Source: Leucobacter aridicollis (GTDB lineage Bacteria; Actinomycetota; Actinomycetes; Actinomycetales; Microbacteriaceae). From it: a stretch of 64,000 nt of DNA. Position numbers and translations under genes: made by a program. This document shows, piece by piece, positions 35,052-43,055 of this stretch (its first letter is position 1; every line of letters starts with the position of its first letter). The stretch lies in NCBI RefSeq assembly GCF_013409595.1, contig NZ_JACCBD010000001.1:372001-436000 (forward strand), given 5' to 3'. Below the pieces are notes generated by a model. It had not been told where the DNA came from, ran no database searches, and worked only from the letters and a program-made list of their open reading frames with translations.

Positions 35052-35677
35052 GCCAGTCGCGGCGCGCACAGTGGGATTCGGTGTTCCTCAGACTTCTTGC
35101 TGTGCTGAGCGCGGTCGCAGTTGGCGTCGTCGGGTGCGCTCGTAGTGAGCGGCCAATCATTTCGGAACCCGACGACTACGGAGGCGGAACTCTGGTCGAA
35201 CACCTGTTGTGGTTGGAAGAGGAGACTGACCGAGCGATCGCTGCGAGCGGCGTTGAGAGTGACTGGCTCTACCTTTTCGACGACGGAGAAGTCCTTTGGG
35301 GCGGTGGGCCGCGAGCACGTTTCGAGACGCTTGGTTCCATGTTGCCGCGAGCGTGTGGCGACGGCGGTCGGATCGTTAGTGATCTCATGGTTCGGGACGT
35401 GCCGAACGCGGCGTCCGCGGCGGCACGCGTCCGATCTGGCTGGGAGCAAGACGGATGGACAGTGACTGATGTGTTCGAGCCTGCGGCGAGTCACAGAGCG
35501 TACTTCCGTGCTGCTCGCGAGGATGGGGCGTTGCTCACCTGCGAGGCAACGAATAGTACGTTGACTCTGACGTTGGCCAGCGACTGCTCACTCGACCCCA
35601 CGATGTCGCCGAGGCTTGAGGATCTGAGCGAGCGCGACGCCTTTCTGGAGCACATCATGATGGGGGAGCGCCCGTGA
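35048..35677 (+). CDS. Lipoprotein of unknown function in T7SS-like operon
   Basis: The 209-residue protein starts with a basic N-terminus, a hydrophobic stretch and a lipobox-like VGVVGC (Cys about residue 30), so it is probably anchored on the outer face of the membrane. The rest (LVEHLLWLEEETDRAIAASG; WLYLFDDGEVLWGGGPRARF) is unrecognised. Placed between the hydrolase and the ATPase with 4-bp overlaps, it could be an immunity protein for the hydrolase or a machinery accessory. Both are inference. Local GC is a little lower than in the flanking genes. Confidence 0.65.
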   Translation: MSQSRRAQWDSVFLRLLAVLSAVAVGVVGCARSERPIISEPDDYGGGTLVEHLLWLEEETDRAIAASGVESDWLYLFDDGEVLWGGGPRARFETLGSMLPRACGDGGRIVSDLMVRDVPNAASAAARVRSGWEQDGWTVTDVFEPAASHRAYFRAAREDGALLTCEATNSTLTLTLASDCSLDPTMSPRLEDLSERDAFLEHIMMGERP

Positions 35678-38600
35678 GACTGAAAGTGACCCTGACCGTG
35701 CCAGGCGGGCGCGACGAAGACGTCGAGGTCTCGTGCGATACGACAACGACGGTGCGAGAAGTCGCGCGGTCGCTGACGCTCACAGGCAGATACCCGTCGA
35801 GTGACCAGACGACGGCCCGACTGCGCCGACTTGGAGACCTCACACTCTCGGGTGGGCGGGAGCACGCCGAGGAGTACCTCCTTGACCCTGCGGCCGCGGT
35901 CGGCGAATCGGGGCTGCAATCGGGCTGGCGCATCAGGGTGACCAGAGAATTCGAAAGTAGCGCCACTCGGGTGCACCCGCTCGTTGGCATTGTCGAGGTA
36001 CTGAGCGGACCACAGGCGGGCATGCGGGTTGGCCTCGTTGCCGGCGGGAACTCGGTCGGTCGTTCTCGGCACAGCCGTGTCGTCTTGCGAGATCGGAGTG
36101 TGTCGCGGCGGCATGCGGTGATTGAGGCGGGCAGCACGATGCTGCTCCGAGACCTCGCGTCTGCGAACGGTGTTGAGGTCGGCGGTGAGCTGGCCGAAGC
36201 CGTATCAATCGAGGGCCCGACCAAATTGCAGCTTGGCCAGGTCACGGTTCGAGTCGCTCCGCTCGGCAACGGCGTTGCGGTCGGAGGGTCGAAGCCGAGC
36301 CATCGGCACATCCATACGCGGTCGCCGGCGATGGACCCGCCGCCTCGCGAAGCGCTCTTCGAGCTCCCTGTCCCGCCGAGGCCGAAAGAAGGGCCACGAC
36401 TTCCCGTGCTCGCGATGCTCGCGCCCGCGCTACTGGGCGCGGCGATGTTCGCAGTCACCCGATCCCCCTTGAGCCTCATGATGATCGCGTTCTCGCCACT
36501 CATGATGTTGGGGTCGTGGCTCGACGGCATGCTCAGCGCGGGGAAAGCCGGACGGAAGAACACGCGCAGATTCGCCGACCAGCTAGACCGGGAACTTGCT
36601 CGGGTTCGCGCCTCGCAGGAGAGGGAAGAGGCTGAACGCCTCGCGGAGGCCCCGAGCCTGGACACGGTGCGCGACGGGATCGCCCGCCGAACCCCCATGC
36701 TGTGGTCACGCGGGCCACGCGACCGGTCATTTCTCGCCCTACGGGTTGGCACTGGAAAGCTGCCGAGCAGAGCGCGAGTGGTGCTCCCCCAGCGAGGGGA
36801 GGCTGCCGCCACCCAGTGGGAGCTCCTGGAACGGGCCGAACGCGACTTTGCCTCTGTCGATCCCGTGCCCGTCACGGCACAACTCACCGACTGCGGCAGT
36901 CTCGCGATCGTTGGCGACGGCGAGACCACGGCGGGCCACGCGCGAGCGCTTCTGCTGCAACTCGCGGGGCTGCACTCGCCAGCGCACCTGGCCGTCGCAG
37001 CGATCGTCGCCGACGGAGGTCGTGCCGCAGCGTGGGAGTGGCTGAAATGGCTCCCTCACGTCGACGCGGCTGTCGGACCCACTCCCCGCGGAAGCGGGCG
37101 CGGGGGGACTCTCGCGAGCGACGCGGACGCCGTGAACAGACTGCTCGGTGACCTCGAAACCGCCCTCAAAGATCGCGAGGCGGCTCGGAATGGTCCTGCA
37201 ACGAAGCCGGGGGCACCGCCCGGCAAGCGCGCCGCGGGCGGGCTTGCGACCGTGTCAGCTGCCGTGGTGCTCGTTGACGACAGCGGAATCGACCCCACCC
37301 ACCGGGCTCGGCTCATCGCCCTTATCGAACGCGGAGCCGATGCCGGCATGCACGTGATCTGGCTGTCGACAGAGCTTGCGGGAGTCCCCTCAGGATGTCA
37401 GGTGATTGTCGAGGCGGACGCCGCCGGCGCGGAGGTGAGCTTCGTCCCCGAGGCACGGCGAGTCGCGCTCGCGAGCCTGGAGAGCGCGAGCGAGGAGATG
37501 GCCCACCAGACCGCGCGTGCGCTCGCACCGGTCGAGGACGCTGGCGCACTTGGGAATGACGAGAGCGATCTGCCAGCATCGGTAGCGCTCCGCGAGATTC
37601 ACGCGGTTGACCTGTTGGGCGGGGCGCGGCCGTTCCTTGCACAGTGGGGGCGTAGCGGCAGCCTCAGATCGGGCGGGGAGAGCGGGGCAGCGGGCACCCC
37701 GATCCCGCTCTCTGCCGTGGTAGGGCAGGCGGAGTCGGGGCCGGCAGTCATTGATCTGCGCGCCGACGGGCCGCACGCACTCGTCAGCGGGACAACGGGG
37801 GCCGGAAAGTCGGAGTTCCTGCAGAGCTGGATCCTGAGCCTTGCCGCAAACGTCAGCCCGGAGCGGCTGACGTTTCTTCTCATCGACTACAAAGGCGGCT
37901 CCGCATTCGCCGAATGCGCGCGGCTGCCGCACGCGGTGGGGCTGGTCACCGACCTCTCGCCCCGCCTCGTGCGGCGGGCTCTCACCTCGCTCCGGGCAGA
38001 GCTCAGGCGCCGCGAGGAAATCTTGGCCGCGTGCGGTGCGAAGGATCTTCAGACGATGGAACAACGCTCAGACCCCGCGGCGCCTCCGGCGCTCGTCATC
38101 GTCATCGACGAGTTCGCTGCGCTCGCGCGCGAGTCTCCCGGGTTCGTGGATGGCGTCCTCGATATCGCCCAGCGGGGCCGGTCCCTCGGCCTCCACCTTG
38201 TGCTGGCAACGCAGCGGCCCGCGGGCGTTGTCACCGACAGCATCCGGGCAAACACGAATCTGCGGATCGCCCTCAGGACGGCCGACACCGCCGACTCCAC
38301 CGACGTCGTCGGCGTGCCTGACGCCGCGCACTTCGATACCAGTTCGCCAGGCCGCGGGGTGCTGCGCGTCGGGCAGGGGGCTGTCGAACACTTTCAGGCC
38401 GGGCACCTCGGCAGTGCCGCAGCCGTCAGGTCGGCGGCAGGCGGGGTCGACCTGCGGACCCTCGGCTTCGCGCTCGTGCCGCGACGGCACGGCGAATCGG
38501 ACGAGTGCTCGCGTGCGCAGCATGCGACGCCAGCGGCGGGAGCCCGCGCCGTCGCGGAAGGTGACGCACCCCGCATTATCGAGGGGCTGGCAGCAGCGGC

Positions 38601-40254
38601 GAAGGACGCGGGGATCGCACCACCACGAAAACCCTGGCTGCCCGAGCTGCCAGTTCGAATTCGGCTCGACGGTCTCACGAGCAAGGCGGCCGCCGCCGGA
38701 TGGCAGGGGAGCGGCCTCGCCGTCGGCCTTGTTGATATCCCGGCCAGCCAGACCCAGAGCCTTGCGACCCTCGATCTCGCCGGCTCCGGCAACGTCGCGC
38801 TGTTTGGCGCGAGCGGTACTGGCAAAACCACTGCGCTCGTCACGGTCGCGATGGCGGCGAGCTCGGAGACCGTGTCAGACCCGGTGCACGTGTACGGGAT
38901 CGAGGCGACCGACGGCGGCCTGTCCACCCTCGCCGCGTTGCCGACGGTCGGCGCTGTCGCGTCCATCGCGAACGGGGAACTGACGCGGCGCGTCATCGAG
39001 CACGTCTGGGGAGTCATGCGCGAGCGCGCGGCCCGCTTTGGTGCCGCGCACGCGGAGAGCCTCGCGGCGTATCGGGAGAGCGGAGTCCCTGGGGCCCCGA
39101 CGGAGCCGAGAGTATTGCTGCTCATCGACGGCTTCGCGCAGTTGGCTGAGAGTCTCGAGGGACCTCGGCGGAGCGCGGTGGCCACTCAACTCACGGAGAT
39201 CATGCAGCAGGGGAGGGCGAGCGGGGTACACGTGATCCTCACTGCGGACCGGCCGGCCGCGCTCTCGGGCGCCCGTGCCGCGAGCGTCCAGTTGCGGCTT
39301 GTATTTCGCCTTGCCACGGCTGCCGACTACGGTCAGTCCGGTGTCCCGGCGGACATCCTCGACGCCGCGACGGCAGGGCGCTGCGTCGCGTCGGGCACCA
39401 CGAACGAAATCCAGCTGGCCAGCGTCGGGGAGACCCGCGAGAGCCAGTCGCGCGCGATCGGCGCGCTGGCAGCTCGACTGCGGGCCGCTGAGGGGCCGCT
39501 GCAGGGACGCGCCCCCACTCGCGTGCAGACCGCTCCGGACCGCGTGGCCCTCGCGAGCCTTGGCGCCGAAAGTGCGGGGAGACCAACCTACGGCATCGAC
39601 ACGCGCACGTTCCGCCAGGTTGGGCTCCCTGTCGCCGGGCTTGGCGTGATCGCGGGCCCGCCAGGGTCCGGGCTGTCGTCGGCGCTCACCACCTGCACGG
39701 CGGCGGTGAGTCGCTGGGCGACGTCCGTGGATCGCCCCGCCACCACTGTGCTGCTCAGTCTCGCGGGATCGGGCGGGGCGAGCCAGTGCGCCACCGCGGT
39801 GGCCTGGGATCGGGTCGCACGGGGAGAGGAACAGGTTGGCGCGCTCGCCGCCGAGCTCGCTGCCCGGCTGACTGCCGCAGCGGTGGCCGCCGCGCCAGAT
39901 CCGGCCGCTGCGGAATCAACCGCACCCCCTGGCCATCTCATTGTCGCGGTGGAGCGGGCGAACGACGCCGGCGGCCCGGCGATCGCCAGCCTCGCCGCGC
40001 TCGCGCGTGCAGCTCGCCGGTCAGGATCCCTCGTGCTCATCGAGTGTGAGCTCGGTCGGGCGGGCGCGTCCTGGGAACTCCTGACCGCGCTCAAACAGCC
40101 AACGTGGGGGCTCGCGCTGCAGCCCGATGACCGGGACACGCAGACGCCGTTCCGAGAGGATCTCGGCAGGTCGTCTCAGGCTGACTCACCGCCCGGTCGC
40201 GGCTTCGCAATCGAGCGCGGGCGCGTGACACCGATTCACGTCGCGCACCTCTGA
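35674..40254 (+). CDS. Type VII secretion ATPase, FHA-FtsK/SpoIIIE (EssC/EccC-like)
   Basis: This 1526-residue protein is the likely motor of the locus. A ubiquitin-like N-terminal region (about 1-95) is followed by an FHA domain (about 105-190: NSVGRSRHSRVVL, SVSRRHAVI, SANGVEVGG) and two membrane helices (about 245-290). Three FtsK/SpoIIIE ATPase modules come next. Module 1 has Walker A SGTTGAGKSEF (about 704-714) and Walker B LVIVIDEFAAL (about 807). Module 2 has GASGTGKTT (about 1046) but LLLIDGFAQL, lacking the catalytic Glu. Module 3 has a broken Walker A, GPPGSGLSS (about 1326). An N-terminal FHA is typical of Firmicutes EssC. The GTG start overlaps the lipoprotein stop. Confidence 0.9.
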   Translation: MRLKVTLTVPGGRDEDVEVSCDTTTTVREVARSLTLTGRYPSSDQTTARLRRLGDLTLSGGREHAEEYLLDPAAAVGESGLQSGWRIRVTREFESSATRVHPLVGIVEVLSGPQAGMRVGLVAGGNSVGRSRHSRVVLRDRSVSRRHAVIEAGSTMLLRDLASANGVEVGGELAEAVSIEGPTKLQLGQVTVRVAPLGNGVAVGGSKPSHRHIHTRSPAMDPPPREALFELPVPPRPKEGPRLPVLAMLAPALLGAAMFAVTRSPLSLMMIAFSPLMMLGSWLDGMLSAGKAGRKNTRRFADQLDRELARVRASQEREEAERLAEAPSLDTVRDGIARRTPMLWSRGPRDRSFLALRVGTGKLPSRARVVLPQRGEAAATQWELLERAERDFASVDPVPVTAQLTDCGSLAIVGDGETTAGHARALLLQLAGLHSPAHLAVAAIVADGGRAAAWEWLKWLPHVDAAVGPTPRGSGRGGTLASDADAVNRLLGDLETALKDREAARNGPATKPGAPPGKRAAGGLATVSAAVVLVDDSGIDPTHRARLIALIERGADAGMHVIWLSTELAGVPSGCQVIVEADAAGAEVSFVPEARRVALASLESASEEMAHQTARALAPVEDAGALGNDESDLPASVALREIHAVDLLGGARPFLAQWGRSGSLRSGGESGAAGTPIPLSAVVGQAESGPAVIDLRADGPHALVSGTTGAGKSEFLQSWILSLAANVSPERLTFLLIDYKGGSAFAECARLPHAVGLVTDLSPRLVRRALTSLRAELRRREEILAACGAKDLQTMEQRSDPAAPPALVIVIDEFAALARESPGFVDGVLDIAQRGRSLGLHLVLATQRPAGVVTDSIRANTNLRIALRTADTADSTDVVGVPDAAHFDTSSPGRGVLRVGQGAVEHFQAGHLGSAAAVRSAAGGVDLRTLGFALVPRRHGESDECSRAQHATPAAGARAVAEGDAPRIIEGLAAAAKDAGIAPPRKPWLPELPVRIRLDGLTSKAAAAGWQGSGLAVGLVDIPASQTQSLATLDLAGSGNVALFGASGTGKTTALVTVAMAASSETVSDPVHVYGIEATDGGLSTLAALPTVGAVASIANGELTRRVIEHVWGVMRERAARFGAAHAESLAAYRESGVPGAPTEPRVLLLIDGFAQLAESLEGPRRSAVATQLTEIMQQGRASGVHVILTADRPAALSGARAASVQLRLVFRLATAADYGQSGVPADILDAATAGRCVASGTTNEIQLASVGETRESQSRAIGALAARLRAAEGPLQGRAPTRVQTAPDRVALASLGAESAGRPTYGIDTRTFRQVGLPVAGLGVIAGPPGSGLSSALTTCTAAVSRWATSVDRPATTVLLSLAGSGGASQCATAVAWDRVARGEEQVGALAAELAARLTAAAVAAAPDPAAAESTAPPGHLIVAVERANDAGGPAIASLAALARAARRSGSLVLIECELGRAGASWELLTALKQPTWGLALQPDDRDTQTPFREDLGRSSQADSPPGRGFAIERGRVTPIHVAHL

Positions 40255-40276
40255 CGGGCGTGTGCGCCCGAGCGCG

Positions 40277-40756
40277 CTATCTCGCGATGAGGGCCGTCGC
40301 GATCGCCGCGATCCCTTCGCCCCGACCGGTGAACCCGAGACGATCAGTGGTTGTTGCGCTGAGCGAGACCGGCGCGCCAACGAGCTCGGACATGACGCGC
40401 TGCGCCTCATCGCGGCGAGGCGAGAACTTCGGCCGGTTGCCGATGACCTGCACCGAGACGTTCACGGGGCGAAAGCCCTCGGCGGCGAGTTTCGCGAGCG
40501 CGAGCCGCACGAACCCGGTGCTCGCGGCGCCCTCCGTGTCTGGTTCGTCGACGCCAACCAGACCGCCAATATCGCCGAGCCCCGCGGCGCCCAGCAACGC
40601 GTCAACGATTGCGTGGCAGACGGCGTCGCCGTCACTGTGGCCGGAGAGACCCGGCTCGCCCGGCCAGAGCAGGCCGGCGAGATAGAGCGGCGCGTCGTCG
40701 TCGTAGGCGTGGACATCGAAGCCCGATCCCACGCGAATATCTGGGAGGTTTGTCAT
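40277..40756 (-). CDS. ispF: 2-C-methyl-D-erythritol 2,4-cyclodiphosphate synthase
   Basis: IspF forms MEcPP in the non-mevalonate isoprenoid pathway. The 159-residue protein has the metal-binding D and H in GSGFDVHAY, the GHSDGDAVCHAIVDALLG segment and C-terminal SATTTDRLGFTGRGEGI. It overlaps ispD by 4 bp, so the two are co-translated. Its stop is only 22 bp from the stop of the convergent secretion ATPase. Confidence 0.95.
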   Translation of the reverse strand: MTNLPDIRVGSGFDVHAYDDDAPLYLAGLLWPGEPGLSGHSDGDAVCHAIVDALLGAAGLGDIGGLVGVDEPDTEGAASTGFVRLALAKLAAEGFRPVNVSVQVIGNRPKFSPRRDEAQRVMSELVGAPVSLSATTTDRLGFTGRGEGIAAIATALIAR

Positions 40757-41526
40757 CGTGCGTCTCCGTTCTGGGCCGCGAGCAGCGCCTCGAGTAGGGC
40801 GAGGTCGCCGGGAGTCGTGAGCTTGTGGGCGAGGGACTCGCCAGGAACCGTGCGGACCGTCCCGCCCGCGCGCTGCACGACCTCCGCATCATCGGTCGGA
40901 TGGTCAGCAGCGTCGTGCGCTCCGGTGCCGAGCCTGTCGTGTGCCGCGGCCAAGAGTTCTCGCGGAAAGCCCTGCGGCGTCTGCACCGCGACGAGCGGCG
41001 CGCGATCCACCGTCTCGTGAACGATCGAGTCCGCCCCCACTCGCTTCAGCGTGTCGACCACCGGCAGCGCGGGGATCACGGCGTCCGTCGTCCGCCGGAC
41101 CTCCGCTGTGACCCGGGCGAACAGCGCGGCAGGCGTGAGCGGCCGCGCGGCGTCGTGCACAAGTACCACGTCGGCGTACTCCGGAAGCGCGTCGACGCCG
41201 AACTTCACCGACTCGTGCCGCTCGCGCCCTCCCGGGGTCACCGAGACCTCCCAGTTCGCACCCGTCGGCTCCGCTGCGGCGACGAGCCGGAGCGTCTCCC
41301 CGGCGAGGTGCTCGGGCACCACGATCACGAGGTGCCCGCCGCTCGGGAGCGAGGTCACCGTGCGGAGGCAGTGCTCAACGAGCGTGCGACCGCCAAGCTC
41401 GACGAAGGCTTTCGGCTTGCCGGCGCCGAGGCGCTCTCCGCGCCCCGCCGCGACAAGCACCACGCCGATCCGCGAGACTTCGTGTGGCTCGCCTGTCAAC
41501 GGCTGGTGATCCTGGGCGCTCGTCAT
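40753..41526 (-). CDS. ispD: 2-C-methyl-D-erythritol 4-phosphate cytidylyltransferase
   Basis: IspD transfers CMP to MEP, two steps before IspF. The 257-residue nucleotidyltransferase has the glycine-rich loop VLVAAGRGERLGAGKPKAF, VLVHDAARPLTP, VVDTLKRV and VQTPQGFPRELL. The ATG lies 6 nt from a TACGCT element on the minus strand (leaderless pattern). It is divergent from nusA. Confidence 0.94.
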   Translation of the reverse strand: MTSAQDHQPLTGEPHEVSRIGVVLVAAGRGERLGAGKPKAFVELGGRTLVEHCLRTVTSLPSGGHLVIVVPEHLAGETLRLVAAAEPTGANWEVSVTPGGRERHESVKFGVDALPEYADVVLVHDAARPLTPAALFARVTAEVRRTTDAVIPALPVVDTLKRVGADSIVHETVDRAPLVAVQTPQGFPRELLAAAHDRLGTGAHDAADHPTDDAEVVQRAGGTVRTVPGESLAHKLTTPGDLALLEALLAAQNGDAR

Positions 41527-41532
41527 GCTGCA

Positions 41533-41538
41533 AGCGTA
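41533..41538 (-). promoter_or_regulatory. -10 hexamer of leaderless ispD promoter
   Basis: TACGCT on the minus strand, 6 nt before the ispD ATG. Confidence 0.6.
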
Positions 41539-41639
41539 CCGGGAGGTGTTCCCGGGCCTCGTGGGTTATCCTTATTCACTACCCGAGCGGGAAACCGCCG
41601 GGACATCTGAATAGACATCTCAATATCCAGGAGGACACC

Positions 41640-42635
41640 GTGAAGATCGATCTTGCCATGCTGCGAGGGCTCGAACGTGAGAGGGAGATTCCTTTCGAGG
41701 AGCTCGCTGAGATCATCGAGCAGGCGATCCAGACCGCATACGTGCGTCACGCCGAGAACCAGGCGCTGCCCGTTCCCGCGACTGAGGACGTACGCGTATC
41801 GCTGGACCGTAAGAACGGTGAGATTTCTGTGCTCGTGCCCGAGCACGACGACGACGGCAACGTCATTGGCGAAGCGTACGTGACGACGGACGAGTTCGGC
41901 CGCGTCGCCTCGAGCGCGGCGAAGCAGGTCATTAACCAGCGTCTCCGCGACCTCTCCGACGATGCCGTGCTTGGCCAGTTCAAGGACAAGGAGGGCCAGG
42001 TCGTCTCCGGCGTCATTCAGCAGGGCCCGAACCCCCGCATGGTGCACATCGACCTTGGCGAGGTCGAGGCGATTCTGCCGCCCGAAGAGCAGGTTCCTGG
42101 CGAGGACTACGCGCACGGCACCCGCGTGCGCGTCTACGTGACGAGCGTCTCGAAGGGGCTCAAGGGGCCACAGATCGTCGTCTCGCGCACCCACCCGGGC
42201 CTCGTGCGGAAGCTGTTCGAACGGGAAGTTCCCGAGCTCGGCGAGGGCCTCGTTGAGATCGTCTCGCTCGCGCGTGAGGCCGGCCACCGCAGCAAGGTTG
42301 CCGTCCGTGCCAAGCAGGCAGGGATCAACGCGAAGGGCACGTGCATTGGCGAGATGGGCAGCCGTGTTCGGGCCGTCATGAGCGAGCTCGGCGAAGAGAA
42401 GATCGACATCGTCGACTACTCGCCCGAGCTGCCCAAGTTCGTCGCGAACGCCCTCTCCCCGGCGAAGGTCACCGACGTCTTCATGATCAATGAGTCGCTC
42501 AAGCAGGTTCGCGCGCTTGTGCCCGACTTCCAGCTGTCGCTGGCGATCGGCAAGGAGGGGCAAAACGCCCGCCTCGCCGCGAAGCTGACGGGCGCGAAGA
42601 TCGATATTCAGCCCGACTCGATCATGAACGACTAG
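41640..42635 (+). CDS. nusA: Transcription termination/antitermination factor NusA
   Basis: NusA binds RNA polymerase and nascent RNA. The 331-residue protein has the N-terminal polymerase-binding domain (LAMLRGLEREREIPFEELAEIIEQAI), an S1 domain near residues 110-180 and two KH domains ending LAIGKEGQNARLAAKLTGAKIDI. It lacks the C-terminal acidic repeats of proteobacteria. The GTG at 41640 is preceded by AGGAGG, giving (M)KIDLAMLRG. No rimP gene lies upstream, unlike the usual rimP-nusA-ylxR-infB order; the 113-bp gap to divergent ispD holds its promoter (TTATCC around 41570 is one candidate). Confidence 0.94.
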   Translation: MKIDLAMLRGLEREREIPFEELAEIIEQAIQTAYVRHAENQALPVPATEDVRVSLDRKNGEISVLVPEHDDDGNVIGEAYVTTDEFGRVASSAAKQVINQRLRDLSDDAVLGQFKDKEGQVVSGVIQQGPNPRMVHIDLGEVEAILPPEEQVPGEDYAHGTRVRVYVTSVSKGLKGPQIVVSRTHPGLVRKLFEREVPELGEGLVEIVSLAREAGHRSKVAVRAKQAGINAKGTCIGEMGSRVRAVMSELGEEKIDIVDYSPELPKFVANALSPAKVTDVFMINESLKQVRALVPDFQLSLAIGKEGQNARLAAKLTGAKIDIQPDSIMND

Positions 42636-42723
42636 GCCCCGCGCCAAGAAAACCTTGCGTGTCCCGGGCAGGGAGGCTGAAAAGCCGCCTGCCTGGGGAT
42701 GCGCGCAGCGGGAAGCTGGTAAG

Positions 42724-42981
42724 ATGGATCCGATTCGGACTTGCGTTGCCTGTAAGACACGGGCAACGCGCGCGGAACTCCTTCGAGTGGTAGAGCGTGA
42801 CGGTCATCTGATTGTTGATGAGCGTGCGGTGCTGCCAGGACGAGGTGCCTGGGTGCACGAGACCGCAGAGTGCATGAATCTTGCAGTGCAGCGTGGGACC
42901 TTCACGCGGGCACTTAGAGCGTCGAGGAAACTCGATGGTCAATCACTAGAGAACAGGCTGAAAACGCTGATGGACAAGTAA
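42724..42981 (+). CDS. ylxR: YlxR-family RNA-binding protein
   Basis: This 85-residue protein has the family signature RTCVACKTRATRAELLRVV and PGRGAWVHE. YlxR is a small nucleic-acid-binding protein almost always encoded between nusA and infB. The ATG at 42724 is the conserved start (MDPIRTCVAC). A GAAGCT hexamer 6 nt upstream is a weak leaderless-type element, so an internal promoter is possible. Confidence 0.92.
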   Translation: MDPIRTCVACKTRATRAELLRVVERDGHLIVDERAVLPGRGAWVHETAECMNLAVQRGTFTRALRASRKLDGQSLENRLKTLMDK

Positions 42982-43024
42982 TGAGCGGCTCACGATGAGA
43001 CCCGTCCGTTAATTTTGGTTCTCG

Positions 43025-43049
43025 CCTGTCTGGCGTGAACCCAGACAGG
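43025..43049 (+). promoter_or_regulatory. Hairpin overlapping the infB ribosome-binding site
   Basis: CCTGTCTGG-CGTGAAC-CCAGACAGG is a perfect 9-bp stem with a 7-nt loop. Its 3' arm contains the AGG of the infB Shine-Dalgarno AGGAGA, only 6 nt before the GTG. It could lower or gate IF2 translation. Confidence 0.6.
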
Positions 43050-43055
43050 AGAAAA

